Assembly (NCBI RefSeq): GCF_014203855.1
Contig: NZ_JACHJV010000001.1
Span: 5,146,001-5,210,000 of the forward strand
DNA: 64,000 bases
Direction of reading: 5' to 3'
Source of the DNA: Kitasatospora kifunensis
GTDB lineage: Bacteria; Actinomycetota; Actinomycetes; Streptomycetales; Streptomycetaceae
Shown here: in pieces, positions 46,552-55,546 of the stretch
Numbering within the stretch: the stretch's first letter is position 1
Layout: each line of letters opens with the position of its first letter
The notes under the pieces: model-generated
Told to the model about the DNA's origin: nothing
Seen by the model: only the letters and a program-made list of their open reading frames with translations
Database searches by the model: none
Translations under genes and position numbers: made by a program

Positions 46552-47610
46552 ATGTCTCGAGAGTTCGCAGGGACCGGAGGGCCCGAGGGGATCCAGGCGT
46601 TCATCGCCGGTCTGCCCAAGGCGGAGCTGCACGTGCACCACGTGGGTTCCGCCTCGCCGCGGGTGGTGGCCGAACTGGCCGCCCGCTACGAGGGCAGGAG
46701 CCAGGTGCCGGCGGATCCCGAGGCACTCGCGGAGTACTTCACCTTCACCGACTTCGCGCACTTCATCCAGGTCTACCTCTCGGTGGTGGACCTGATCCGC
46801 GACGCCGAGGATGTGCGCACGCTCACCTACGGCGTGGCCCAGGACATGGCGCGCCAGCAGATCCGCTACGCCGAGCTGACCGTCACCCCGTACAGCTCGG
46901 TCAGCCGGGGCATCCCGGACGTGGCGTTCATGGAGGCCATCGAGGACGCTCGCAAGTGCGCCGAGCGGGACTTCGGCGTGGTGCTGCGCTGGTGCTTCGA
47001 CATCCCGGGTGAGGCGGGCCTGGCCTCGGCGGAGGAGACCGCGCGCCTGGCCCTGGAGGTGGGCGCCGAGGGCCTGGTCAGCTTCGGCCTGGGCGGGCCG
47101 GAGATCGGGGTGCCGCGGCCGCAGTTCAAGCCGTACTTCGACCGGGCCAGGGCGGCCGGCCTGCACAGCGTGCCGCACGCGGGGGAGTCCACCGGGCCGC
47201 AGACCGTCTGGGACGCGATCCGCGAGCTGGGCGCCGAGCGGATCGGGCACGGCACGCAGTCCTACCAGGACCCGGCGCTGATGGACTACCTGGGCGAGCA
47301 CCGGATCCCGTTGGAGGTCTGCCCGACCTCCAACCTGGCGACCCGGGTGGTGGAGCGGCTGGAGGAGCACCCGATCAAGCGGTTCGTGGACGCGGGCCTG
47401 CTGGTCACCGTGAACAGCGACGACCCGCCGATGTTCGGCACCGACCTGAACACCGAGTACGCGGTCGCCGCCCGGCTGCTCGAACTGGACGAGGCTGGCG
47501 TGGCCGCCCTGGCCAAGAACGCGGTGGAGGCCTCGTTCCTGGACCAGAGCGGCAAGCGGCGGATCGCCGGGGAGATCGACGCCTACCTGGCCGGCTGGGT
47601 GCGCCGCTGA
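46552..47610 (+). CDS. Adenosine deaminase family protein
   Basis: 352 residues. Zinc motif His27-x-His29 in KAELHVHHVGS, then EDARKCAERDFGVVLRWCFD, LHSVPHAGESTGPQTVWDAI, RIGHGTQSYQDPALMDYLGE, LEVCPTSNLATRV and VNSDDPPMFGTDL. This is the adenosine/adenine deaminase layout. The HVHHVGS variation and the actinobacterial sequence make it an adenosine deaminase-like enzyme; adenosine, adenine or another purine cannot be separated by eye. AAGGAGAAG lies 6 bases before the ATG. The 3' end overlaps that of the minus-strand YidC gene by 28 bp. Confidence 0.88.
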   Translation: MSREFAGTGGPEGIQAFIAGLPKAELHVHHVGSASPRVVAELAARYEGRSQVPADPEALAEYFTFTDFAHFIQVYLSVVDLIRDAEDVRTLTYGVAQDMARQQIRYAELTVTPYSSVSRGIPDVAFMEAIEDARKCAERDFGVVLRWCFDIPGEAGLASAEETARLALEVGAEGLVSFGLGGPEIGVPRPQFKPYFDRARAAGLHSVPHAGESTGPQTVWDAIRELGAERIGHGTQSYQDPALMDYLGEHRIPLEVCPTSNLATRVVERLEEHPIKRFVDAGLLVTVNSDDPPMFGTDLNTEYAVAARLLELDEAGVAALAKNAVEASFLDQSGKRRIAGEIDAYLAGWVRR

Positions 47611-48464
47611 CGGGACGGCTTGCCCCCGCGCTCGGCGGCGGGCCTGGCCCCCGGCTTGGCGGTGCTGCCTGCCGCGGGCCTGGCGATGGGCTTGGCGGCG
47701 GGCCCGGCGATGCCCGTGCGCTTGCCCGCGGTCCGGGGCGCGGGCAGGGCGGCAGCCGTGGCCGGGGCGGTCGATTCGTCGGCCGCCCCGGTCCCGCGGT
47801 GCAGCAGGGCGCGTTCGGCGGCGGTCCAGGCGCCGGTGGTCAGCAGGTAGAGCGCGGCCGCCAGCGGGACCAGGGCGGCGAACAGCACCGTGCCGAACGC
47901 GAGGTAGGGGGCGATGGCCGCGCCCGGTGCCTGCGGCGCGGCCTGGGCCGCGGCCTTGGCCCGGCGGTAGCCGACGTAGCCGACCGCGGCCAGGGCCGCG
48001 TAGAGCGCGCCGAAGACGGCGTACTGGCCCACCCCGTGCGCGGCGGCCAGGTGGGTGCCCAGCGGTACCCCGGCCAGCGTGTGCCCGAGCAGGTCGTTGT
48101 GGACGCCGTCCACGGTGGGCAGCGTGAAGAGGCGGTACATCACCGAGAAGAACGGGATCTGCACCAGCATCGGCAGGCAGCCCGCGAACGGTGAGGCCTG
48201 CTCCTCGCGGTAGAGCTCGGCGAGCGCGGCCTGCAGTTGCTCGGGGCGGCCCTTGTGCTTCTTGTTGAGTTCGGCGACCCGCGGCGCCAGGCGGGTGCGG
48301 CTCTTCTCGCCGCGCGCCGCGGCCCGGGCCAGCGGGTGCAGCGCCAGGCGCACGCAGATGGTGAAGAGCACGATCGCGGCCGCGGCAGGCATGAAGTGGG
48401 CGAAGGCACCCACCACGGTGTGCGCGAGGCCGATGGCGGGGTCGAAGATCGAGAAGATGGACAT
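47583..48464 (-). CDS. YidC/Oxa1-type membrane insertase, paralog
   Basis: 293 residues. A short N-terminus, then the YidC core (FTICVRLALHPLARAAARGE, LAPRVAELNKKHKGRPEQLQ, REEQASPFAGCLPMLVQIPF). It is smaller than the main YidC (SpoIIIJ type) and has a long basic tail (GKRTGIAGPAAKPIARPAAG, then PSRQRRTQPAR). Streptomycetes often carry this second version; the basic tail suggests ribosome binding. It is paired with the small membrane gene downstream on the same strand. Confidence 0.88.
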   Translation of the reverse strand: MSIFSIFDPAIGLAHTVVGAFAHFMPAAAAIVLFTICVRLALHPLARAAARGEKSRTRLAPRVAELNKKHKGRPEQLQAALAELYREEQASPFAGCLPMLVQIPFFSVMYRLFTLPTVDGVHNDLLGHTLAGVPLGTHLAAAHGVGQYAVFGALYAALAAVGYVGYRRAKAAAQAAPQAPGAAIAPYLAFGTVLFAALVPLAAALYLLTTGAWTAAERALLHRGTGAADESTAPATAAALPAPRTAGKRTGIAGPAAKPIARPAAGSTAKPGARPAAERGGKPSRQRRTQPAR

Positions 48465-48578
48465 GCGAGGTTGGCCCTCCGGCGTCTGACGGGATGTGAG
48501 ACGGCGGACGACCGCGCAGCGGGTGCGCTGGAACGCGGGGGTACCGGGAAGTCGGGTGGGAAGTCGGGTACCGGGAGG

Positions 48579-48875
48579 CTACGCGGCCGCCAGGGCCGCG
48601 CCCGGTGCCCTGGGCCGGCGACGCCCCCGGGCGTCCGGATCGCGTTGCGGCAGGAAGGCGGTGCGCAGGGCGTGCCGCCGCAGGGTGCCGTCGCGCACCG
48701 CGTGCGGGGCGCGCGAGCCGAGCAGCCGGGCCAGCACGAAGGTGGTCGAGAGCACCCCGGCCAGTACCACCAGGGTGGCGGCCGTGGCCAGCGCGGTCAG
48801 GCCGGTGGTGCCGCCGGGCAGCAGGTCACCGGTCAGCACCCGGAGCATGCCGAGCAGCAGGACGAGCGGATGCAC
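48579..48875 (-). CDS. Small DUF6412-like membrane protein
   Basis: 98 residues. VHPLVLLLGMLRVLTGDLLP then GLTALATAATLVVLAGVLST and RAPHAVRDGTLRRHALRTAF. Two membrane segments and an Arg-rich tail. GTG 48875 with GGAGG 7 bases before it is the start. It is read just before YidC on the same strand (114 bp), a common order, so it may help that insertase. Confidence 0.7.
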   Translation of the reverse strand: MHPLVLLLGMLRVLTGDLLPGGTTGLTALATAATLVVLAGVLSTTFVLARLLGSRAPHAVRDGTLRRHALRTAFLPQRDPDARGRRRPRAPGAALAAA

Positions 48876-48991
48876 GACCGGGCCTCCTCGGTGCTGCGGG
48901 ACCGTGTGACTGCGGGCGGTGACACGGGAGTACGGGAATACGGACTCTCGGCCGATGGTACGACAACGTGGGTCGGGCACCTAGGGCTGAT

Positions 48992-50062
48992 TCACGGCAG
49001 CAGGACGACGTTGCCGGTCGCCGCGCTGCGCCGGGCGGCCTCCAGCACGCCCAGCGTGGCGACCGCGTCCAGCGGGTCCACCGGCGGCGGGGTGCCGGTG
49101 GCCAGCGCGTGGGCCAGGCCCGCGTAGAAGGCGGGGTAGTCGCCGTGGTCGGTGACCAGCGGCACGGCGTGCTCGTCGGTGCCCAGGGTGCCGTGCTGGG
49201 CGGGGTCCTCGACGCCCCACGGCCTGCCGTCACCGGGACGGCGGCCGGCGCGCAGGTCCGCCTCCTGCGGGTCCAGGCCGTCCTTGACGTAGCCGGCGCG
49301 GTCGCCCAGCACCCGGAGCCGTGGCCCGGTCAGCGGGGCGATCGCGCTGGTCCACAGGTGCGAGCGGACGCCGCCGGCGTGGGTGAGGGCGAGGAAGGCG
49401 TCGTCGTCGACCACCGCGCCGTCGCGCCGCACGTCGATCTCCGCGTAGACGCTGCTGACCGGGCCGAACAGGGTCAGCGCCTGGTCCACCAGGTGGCTGC
49501 CCAGGTCGTAGAGGGTGCCGCCGGCCTCGGCCGGGTCGGCCAGTTCGCGCCAGCCGGCCTTCGGCTTGGGCCGGAACCGCTCGAACCGGGACTCGAAGCG
49601 GTGCACCCGCCCCAGCGCGCCCGCCCCGATCAGCCGCCGGGCGGTGCGGAAGTCGTTGTCCCAGCGCCGGTTCTGGAAGACCGTCAGCAGGGTGCCGCGG
49701 GACTGGGCGAAGCCGCACAGCGCGCGTGCCTCCCCGGCGGTGGCGGCCAGCGGCTTGTCCACCACCGTGGCCAGGCCCGCGGTCAGCGCGGCGCGGGCCA
49801 GCGGCAGGTGGGTGCGGTTCGGGGTGGCGATGACCGCCACGTCGTACTCGTCGGCCTCGGCGAACAGTTGCTCCGGGGTGTCCAGCACGCGGGCGTCCGG
49901 GTGCTCCTTGGCCAGTTGCTCGCGGCGGTCGGGGTTGGCCGTGACCACGGCTGCCAGACGCAGACCCGGGGTGGTGGCGATCAGCGGGGCGTGGAAGGCG
50001 GAGCCGGCCAGGCCGTAGCCGATCAGGGCGACGTGGTACGGGGCGGGGGACGCGGTGGTCAT
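48992..50062 (-). CDS. Gfo/Idh/MocA-family oxidoreductase
   Basis: 356 residues. N-terminal Rossmann fold (YHVALIGYGLAGSAFHAPLI, then VVTANPDRREQLAKEHPDAR) and EVDKPLAATAGEA-like (VVDKPLAATAGEARALCGFA), then the family dimer domain (RFRPKPKAGWRELADPAEAG, GTLYDLGSHLVDQALTLFG). NAD(P)-dependent sugar or inositol dehydrogenase-like; substrate unknown. ATG 50062 has GGAG 8 bases upstream. Confidence 0.88.
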   Translation of the reverse strand: MTTASPAPYHVALIGYGLAGSAFHAPLIATTPGLRLAAVVTANPDRREQLAKEHPDARVLDTPEQLFAEADEYDVAVIATPNRTHLPLARAALTAGLATVVDKPLAATAGEARALCGFAQSRGTLLTVFQNRRWDNDFRTARRLIGAGALGRVHRFESRFERFRPKPKAGWRELADPAEAGGTLYDLGSHLVDQALTLFGPVSSVYAEIDVRRDGAVVDDDAFLALTHAGGVRSHLWTSAIAPLTGPRLRVLGDRAGYVKDGLDPQEADLRAGRRPGDGRPWGVEDPAQHGTLGTDEHAVPLVTDHGDYPAFYAGLAHALATGTPPPVDPLDAVATLGVLEAARRSAATGNVVLLP

Positions 50063-50243
50063 GCTCCTCACTCCATCACGGAAGGCCGGGTCCGGTGGGC
50101 GGGACGCGCTGCCGCCGCAGCGGAGAGCCGACTAGGCTGGGCCCAGTTGGGGCAGCCAGTGGCGCTCCGGCCGGCCGCCTGTCCGGTTCGGTGCGATGCG
50201 GGAAAACATCCAGAACCATCGCAAGACTTCGGGAGAGACGTAC

Positions 50244-51023
50244 GTGGCAGAGCGCAAGCCGATCGAGTCCTGGCTGACCGACATGGACGGGGTCCTGATC
50301 CACGAGGGCACTCCGATCCCGGGCGCCGACGAGTTCATCCGCCGGCTCAAGGAGTCCGGCAAGCCGTTCCTGGTGCTGACCAACAACTCGATCTACACCC
50401 CGCGCGACCTGGCCGCCCGGCTCTCCGGGATGGGCCTCGAGGTGCCCGAGGAGTGTATCTGGACCTCCGCGCTGGCCACCGCGAAGTTCCTGGCCGGGCA
50501 GCGCCCGGGCGGCACCGCCTACGTGATCGGCGAGGCCGGCCTGACCACCGCGCTGTACCAGGCGGGTTACGTGCTGACCGACAACAACCCGGACTACGTG
50601 GTGCTGGGCGAGACCCGCACCTACAGCTTCGAGGCGCTGACCAAGGCGATCCGGCTGATCAACGCCGGTTCCAGGTTCATCTGCACCAACCCCGACGAGA
50701 CCGGCCCCTCCACCGAGGGCGTGCTGCCGGCCACCGGCTCGGTGGCCGCGCTGATCACCAAGGCGACCGGTGTCGAGCCGTACTTCGTCGGCAAGCCCAA
50801 CCCGCTGATGATGCGCGAGGCGCTGAACACCGCCGGCGCGCACTCGGAGAGCGCGGTGATGATCGGCGACCGGATGGACACCGACATCGTGGCCGGCCTG
50901 GAGGCGGGCATGGAGACGGTGCTGGTGCTCACCGGGCTGACCGCCGCCGAGGACGTGGAGCGCTTCCCCTACCGGCCGACCCGGGTGGTCAAGTCGATCG
51001 CGGACCTCATCGCGCTGGTCTGA
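50244..51023 (+). CDS. HAD-IIA phosphatase (NagD-like)
   Basis: 259 residues. HAD motif I Asp13-x-Asp15 (WLTDMDGVLIHEGTPI), motif II LVLTNNSIYTPRDLAARL, and motifs III/IV VGKPNPLMMREAL and MIGDRMDTDIVAGLEAGMET. Cap type IIA, as in NagD (nucleoside monophosphatase-like). The exact substrate is unknown. GTG 50244 is preferred (GGGAGAGACG upstream); a longer frame from 50196 is not supported. The GlcNAc link of the name is not implied. Confidence 0.88.
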   Translation: MAERKPIESWLTDMDGVLIHEGTPIPGADEFIRRLKESGKPFLVLTNNSIYTPRDLAARLSGMGLEVPEECIWTSALATAKFLAGQRPGGTAYVIGEAGLTTALYQAGYVLTDNNPDYVVLGETRTYSFEALTKAIRLINAGSRFICTNPDETGPSTEGVLPATGSVAALITKATGVEPYFVGKPNPLMMREALNTAGAHSESAVMIGDRMDTDIVAGLEAGMETVLVLTGLTAAEDVERFPYRPTRVVKSIADLIALV

Positions 51024-51142
51024 CGCAGGATCAGCACGGCAGTTGGGGTCGGCCGGAGGGCGGGGATTGTCGGCGCCGCTGTGTAGCGTGCGGGGTGAAC
51101 GGTTGACAGGCGGGCCGCCCGGCCCGGTGTGGGAAGGTTGAT

Positions 51143-51865
51143 GTGGTGACCGAGGTCGCTGAGATGGACTCCGCTGTGGTGGGCAATGAATTCGAACTGC
51201 CGGAGTCCTGGCGCCAGGTGCTGGCGGGTGAGACCGAGCAGCCGTACTTCGCCGAGCTGGCCGCCTACGTCGCCGCCCAGCGCGCCGAGCACGAGGTGTT
51301 CCCGCCGCGCGGGCAGGTCTTCTCGGCGCTGGCCGCCACCGCCTACCAGGACGTGCGGGTGCTGGTGCTCGGCCAGGACCCGTACCACGACAACGGCCAG
51401 GCGCACGGCATGAGCTTCTCGGTGCTGCCGGGCACCAAGACGCCGCCCTCGCTGCGCAACATGTTCAAGGAGCTCAACACCGACCTCGGCCTGCCGATCC
51501 CGGACAACGGCTATCTGATGCCCTGGGCCGAGCAGGGGGTGCTGCTGCTCAACGCGGTGCTCACGGTGCGCGCGCACGAGGCCAACTCGCACAAGGCCAA
51601 GGGCTGGGAGAAGTTCACCGACGCGGTGATCAAGGCGGTCAGCGCCCGGCCCGAGCCGTGCGTCTTCGTGCTCTGGGGCAACTACGCCAAGAAGAAGCTG
51701 CCGCTGATCGACACCGAGCGGCACGCCGTGGTGCAGGGCGCGCACCCTTCGCCGTTGTCGGCCAGGCTCTTCCTCGGCAGCAAGCCGTTCTCGCAGATCA
51801 ACGAGGCCTTGGTCGGCTTCGGCGGCGAGCCGATCAACTGGCGGATCCCGGACCTCAAGGCCTGA
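51143..51865 (+). CDS. ung: Uracil-DNA glycosylase
   Basis: 240 residues. It removes uracil from DNA. Asp79 in GQDPYHDNGQAHG is the active-site base, SVLPGTKTPPSLRNMFKEL and the HPSPLSARLF loop (catalytic His) complete family-1 Ung. GTG 51143 follows GGAAGG. Alone in its transcript; TTGACA (51103-51108) is upstream, though no matching -10 is sure. Confidence 0.95.
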   Translation: MVTEVAEMDSAVVGNEFELPESWRQVLAGETEQPYFAELAAYVAAQRAEHEVFPPRGQVFSALAATAYQDVRVLVLGQDPYHDNGQAHGMSFSVLPGTKTPPSLRNMFKELNTDLGLPIPDNGYLMPWAEQGVLLLNAVLTVRAHEANSHKAKGWEKFTDAVIKAVSARPEPCVFVLWGNYAKKKLPLIDTERHAVVQGAHPSPLSARLFLGSKPFSQINEALVGFGGEPINWRIPDLKA

Positions 51866-51990
51866 CCTGGCGGGTGCCCGGGGTGGTGTTCGCCGCCACC
51901 CCGGAGCGCCGGCGGACGGTGGTTGTCGCCATATCCCCGGTGGTGGGCCAGGGTTAGGGTGCCGGAAACCGAGCCGGAAGGTGCTGCCCG

Positions 51991-52908
51991 ATGAGTCCTG
52001 ACCAGTCCGCGTCCTCGTCCACGGTCGAGGAGCTCGCGGTCGGCGTTCCCGGCGGCGAGTTGGCCGTGCTGCGCTGGCCGGCCGCCGAGCCTGACGCTCC
52101 CGTGGTGCTGGCCCTGCACGGGATCACCGCGAACGGACTGGCCTGGGAGCTGGTCGCCCGTGAGTTGGCCGGGCGGGTCACCCTGTTGGCGCCCGATCTG
52201 CGCGGCCGGGCGGGCAGCGCGGGACTCGGCGGGCCGTACGGGATGGACCGGCACGCGGACGACGCGGCCCTGGTGCTGCGCCAACTGGCGGGCGGAGCAG
52301 GGAAGGTGGCGGTGGCCGGCCACTCGATGGGGGCCTTCGTGACCACGCGGCTGGCGGTTCGCCACCCCGAACTGGTGCGCCGGGTGGTGCTGGTGGACGG
52401 CGGGGTCGGCTTTCCGCTGCCCGCCGGGACCAGTACCGAGGCGCTGGCCGAGCTGCTCGGCCCGGCGTTGGCCCGGCTCTCGATGACCTTCGCCGACATG
52501 GCGGCCTACCGTGCCTTCTGGCGGGCGCACCCGGCCTGGTCGAGCCTGGACGAGGCCGCGGCGGAGGGCTATCTGGTGCGCGATCTGACCGGCCAGGAGC
52601 CGCGGTTGCGCTCCGCCTGCGTGCGCGAGGCGGTCGAGGCCGACGGCGGGCAACTGCTGAGCGATCCGCAGGCGGCTGCCGCGGTGCGTCAACTGCCTTG
52701 CCCGGCCGAGCTGCTCTGGGCCGAGCGGGGTCTGCTCGACGATCCGCAGGGCGTCTACGACGAGCAGCGCCTGGCGGCAGCGGGGTTGGCCGGACTTGAT
52801 CTGACGCTACGTCAGATCAAGGACAGCAACCACTACTCGATCCTGATGGGCCAGGTGGGTGCCCCGCTGGTCGCCGAGCGGATCCTGGCGGCCGCGGGCC
52901 TGGGCTGA
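51991..52908 (+). CDS. Alpha/beta hydrolase
   Basis: 305 residues. Nucleophile Ser112 in VAGHSMGAFVT, oxyanion region LALHGITANGLAW, and the final His in KDSNHYSILMG. The typical cap region lies between. It may act on an ester or small lactone; the substrate is unknown. GGAAGG is 8 bases before the ATG. Confidence 0.87.
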   Translation: MSPDQSASSSTVEELAVGVPGGELAVLRWPAAEPDAPVVLALHGITANGLAWELVARELAGRVTLLAPDLRGRAGSAGLGGPYGMDRHADDAALVLRQLAGGAGKVAVAGHSMGAFVTTRLAVRHPELVRRVVLVDGGVGFPLPAGTSTEALAELLGPALARLSMTFADMAAYRAFWRAHPAWSSLDEAAAEGYLVRDLTGQEPRLRSACVREAVEADGGQLLSDPQAAAAVRQLPCPAELLWAERGLLDDPQGVYDEQRLAAAGLAGLDLTLRQIKDSNHYSILMGQVGAPLVAERILAAAGLG

Positions 52909-52920
52909 GCCCAGGCCCGC
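52894..52920. terminator. Terminator across the hydrolase stop codon
   Basis: 13-bp perfect arms (GCGGGCCTGGGCT and complement) around a single base. The stop codon TGA sits at the centre. It ends the hydrolase (+) and faces the deacetylase (-). Confidence 0.78.
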
Positions 52921-52953
52921 GTTCAGGGCTGATCGGTCAGGTCGGGGGCGGCG

Positions 52954-54267
52954 TCAGGCCGCCGGGCTGCCGGAGGCCTGGGCGCCGGTAGCGGTGCCCA
53001 GGAAGCTCTCCCAACCACCGGTCGGAGCCTGGCCGATGCCCAGCGTGCGCAGCTTGCGCAGGGTGGACTCGTCCTGCGCCTCCAGCCACTCCACCAGCTG
53101 ACGGAACGACACCATCCGGACCTCCGGCTTGTCCGCGATGGCCTTGATGGTCGCCTCCACGGCGTCCATGTAGATGCCGCTGTTCCACTGCTCGAAGTGG
53201 TTGCCGACGAAGAACGGTGCCCGGTTGCCGTTGTAGGCGCGGTTGAAGCCGGCCAGGTAGGAGGCGGACGCCGCGTCGCGCCACTCGTTGAGCTTGCTCG
53301 GGTCGCCCTTGGTGTTGTCGCCGGACTGGTTGAACATGATGTTGTAGTCCATCGAGAGCACCTCGAAGGTGTGCCCCGGGTACGGGATGGACTGCAGCGG
53401 GAAGTTCCAGAGCGCGCCGTTCTGCACCTTCTGCGGCCAGACCTGCTTCTCGCCCGGCGAGCTGGCGTCGTACTTCCAGCCCAGCTTGGCGGCGGTCGGC
53501 AGCAGGTTCTTCTGACCGTCCAGGCAGGGGGTGCGCCCGCCGATCAGCTCCTTGGTGTAGTCGAAGGGCAGCGGCGGCAGATCGGTGAAGCCGGTGTTGG
53601 TCTTCCACTGGGTGACGAAGGAGACCGCCTGCTGGATCTCGCTCTCCCAGTCCTCCGGCGACCACTTGTTGACGCCGTTGTGGTCGGGGCGGGTGGAGCA
53701 GAAGTGGCCGTTGAAGTGGGTGCCGATCTCGTGGCCCGCCAGCCAGGCCTGGCTGATCAGCTTGATGGTGTTGCGTATCGCGCCGTCCGACAGGTACGGG
53801 ATGTCGGAGGCGCCCACCGAGTGCTGCGGCGGGTGGTAGAGGTTGGTCTTCGTCTTGGGCAGCGTGTAGATGCCGGAGAGGAAGAAGGTGAAGGTGGCCT
53901 TGTGCTGGTCGGCGAGCTTGAGGAAGCGGTCGAACTGGCCGTCGTCGGTGGCGCCCGCGCCGTCCCAGGAGAAGACCACGAACTGCGGCGGACGCTCGCC
54001 CGGCTTGAGCTTCTCGGCCTTGGGCTGGTTCGGCTGCGGTCCGGTGTCGGAGGTCGATCCGTCACCGATCGGGGTCACCTTGGCGGACGGCGAGGCGGAG
54101 GGTGCTGCTGACGGACTGCCGCTGCCGGGTGTGCCGTTCGGGCTGCCGGCGCCGGCCGAGACGCTGTCGGGGTGTGAGGCGCTGTTGCTGCCGCACGCGG
54201 TGAGGGCTCCCAGGGCCGCCGTCGCCGCCGAAGCGCTCAGTACGGTCCTGCGCGAGATGCTGCTCAT
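52954..54267 (-). CDS. Lipoprotein polysaccharide deacetylase
   Basis: 437 residues. N-terminus ISRRTVLSASAATAALGALT then AC, with twin-Arg and lipobox (Cys25), so probably Tat-exported and lipid-anchored. A Ser/Pro/Gly linker (about 27-75) follows. The polysaccharide deacetylase (NodB) core has FSWDGAGATDDGQF (the Asp pair) and AGHEIGTHFNGHF (His-x-x-x-His), with TFTFFLSGIYTLPKTK. Substrate may be chitin, peptidoglycan or another sugar polymer. Its promoter lies in an A/T-rich patch (see next). Confidence 0.9.
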   Translation of the reverse strand: MSSISRRTVLSASAATAALGALTACGSNSASHPDSVSAGAGSPNGTPGSGSPSAAPSASPSAKVTPIGDGSTSDTGPQPNQPKAEKLKPGERPPQFVVFSWDGAGATDDGQFDRFLKLADQHKATFTFFLSGIYTLPKTKTNLYHPPQHSVGASDIPYLSDGAIRNTIKLISQAWLAGHEIGTHFNGHFCSTRPDHNGVNKWSPEDWESEIQQAVSFVTQWKTNTGFTDLPPLPFDYTKELIGGRTPCLDGQKNLLPTAAKLGWKYDASSPGEKQVWPQKVQNGALWNFPLQSIPYPGHTFEVLSMDYNIMFNQSGDNTKGDPSKLNEWRDAASASYLAGFNRAYNGNRAPFFVGNHFEQWNSGIYMDAVEATIKAIADKPEVRMVSFRQLVEWLEAQDESTLRKLRTLGIGQAPTGGWESFLGTATGAQASGSPAA

Positions 54268-54523
54268 GGTCTCCCCAGCCAGGTCAAGCCGGTGGCCCCG
54301 CGGGCGGGCGGAAGCTACCAGGATAATTACGGCATTTGATCAGATTTTTTAAACCAGGATGTCATGGAGCGCTGGTTGGATCCAGGAGCAACCGTACCCG
54401 TGACACTTCTGCCCAAGACGCCAAAAGTCGGTCGATGGCTGCGGATGCGGAGTTCTGTTGCAGTCCTGGGACACTTCGCGCGCAGGGCTGTTGGGAAGCC
54501 GGGAAACGAGAGGCCCGGGTGCC
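54268..54523 (-). promoter_or_regulatory. A/T-rich control region of the deacetylase gene
   Basis: 54318-54355 is unusually A/T-rich for this genome (AATTACGGCATTTGATCAGA, TTTTTTAAACC). On the minus strand it gives TAATTAT and AAATC boxes fitting a promoter about 60 bases before the deacetylase. TGATCA is a small palindrome within it. The DedA gene ends at the far side. No gene is supported. Confidence 0.5.
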
Positions 54524-55147
54524 TCAGGCCGGGTCGACGGGCAGCGCGGCGGCCAGTCGCCGGTGCCGGCGCACCAGCCGGGCGACGGCCGCGCTGATCG
54601 AGGTCGCGGCCGCGCAGGAGACCGCCAGGCTCAGCCAAGTGGTGTTGAACCAGTGGCTGTTCAGCCAGCCCAGGGTCACGATGTAGCCGGCCCAGACCAG
54701 CGCGGCCAGCGCCGACCACCGCAGGAAGCGGTGCGAGGGTGCCGGCGAGTGTCCGATCGCCAGGTCCAGCACGGTGCGGCCGCCCGGCACGAAGCGCGCC
54801 ACGATCACCACGGCGGCGGCGGTCCGATTGGTCCGCCCGTCCAGCGAGTGCTGCACCTTGCGGACGCTGGTGGCCAGTTTGGGGCGCTTGGCCAGCCGGC
54901 GGCGCAGGAAGGGCGCGCCCCGCCGGGCCAGGGCGAGCAGGGCCACGTCGCCGAGGAAGGAGGAGAGCGCGACGGCGCCGGCCAGGATCAGCGGTGCGCC
55001 GGCTATCCGTTCGGTCTTCAGGACGGCCAGGATCACCAGGGTGCCGCTGGGCAGAAAAGGCAGGAAGGCGTCGCCGAGGACCGCCAGCACTGCCAGCACG
55101 CAGAACCAGGACGACGTCAGGAGCGCCGCGCTTCCCAATGGATCCAA
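54524..55147 (-). CDS. DedA-family (SNARE-associated) membrane protein
   Basis: 207 residues, about five membrane segments. DedA marks: LAVLGDAFLPFLPSGTLVIL, the conserved Phe/Gly block SSFLGDVALLALARRGAPFL, FVPGGRTVLDLAIGHSPAPS and RFLRWSALAALVWAGYIVTL. DedA proteins are undecaprenyl-phosphate or lipid flippases. The start is TTG at 55147 with GGAGGGAG close to it, so its exact start is uncertain; another TTG at 55138 fits the ribosome site better. Confidence 0.82.
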   Translation of the reverse strand: MDPLGSAALLTSSWFCVLAVLAVLGDAFLPFLPSGTLVILAVLKTERIAGAPLILAGAVALSSFLGDVALLALARRGAPFLRRRLAKRPKLATSVRKVQHSLDGRTNRTAAAVVIVARFVPGGRTVLDLAIGHSPAPSHRFLRWSALAALVWAGYIVTLGWLNSHWFNTTWLSLAVSCAAATSISAAVARLVRRHRRLAAALPVDPA

Positions 55148-55546
55148 CTCCCTCCGGACCGCCCGGAGGAGAACAGGTGGCTCAGGGGTACCACGCTATC
55201 GGCTCTAGATGAAGGCTTGCTGAGGGCCCCCCGAGCTGCGCGGTCCCCCCGACGTCGAGGCCGGTGCCGAAGGCGGTGCCGTGTGGTGCGTACCCGTGCC
55301 ATTCGTGGCGCGAAGCCGTGGGCCCCCACGACGGGGTGTCCGTCGCGAGGGTCCACGAGGGTCGCCCGGAACTGGTCCAGTCCACTGGCAGGCTGAGGCG
55401 CGGGCGCTGATCGGCGCCCCGCTGCGCCACTCAGCCTGCCCGAACCCGGTGGCGCCGCGCGAGATCAACCGCTGGCGAGAACCGGCGTTGGCGTAACCCC
55501 GCCAGCACGCAGAGCTACCGCCCGAGAGTCGGGACCTGAGGCCGGG
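55148..55546. other. 399-bp stretch with no firm gene
   Basis: Three overlapping frames of 70-90 codons exist, but none has a ribosome site, a known motif or consistent codon use. One minus frame (SWTLATDTPSWGPTASRHEW, then GTAFGTGLDVGG) reads smoothly and might be the remnant of a lost gene. Part of the region must be the promoter of dedA on the minus side. Confidence 0.45.
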
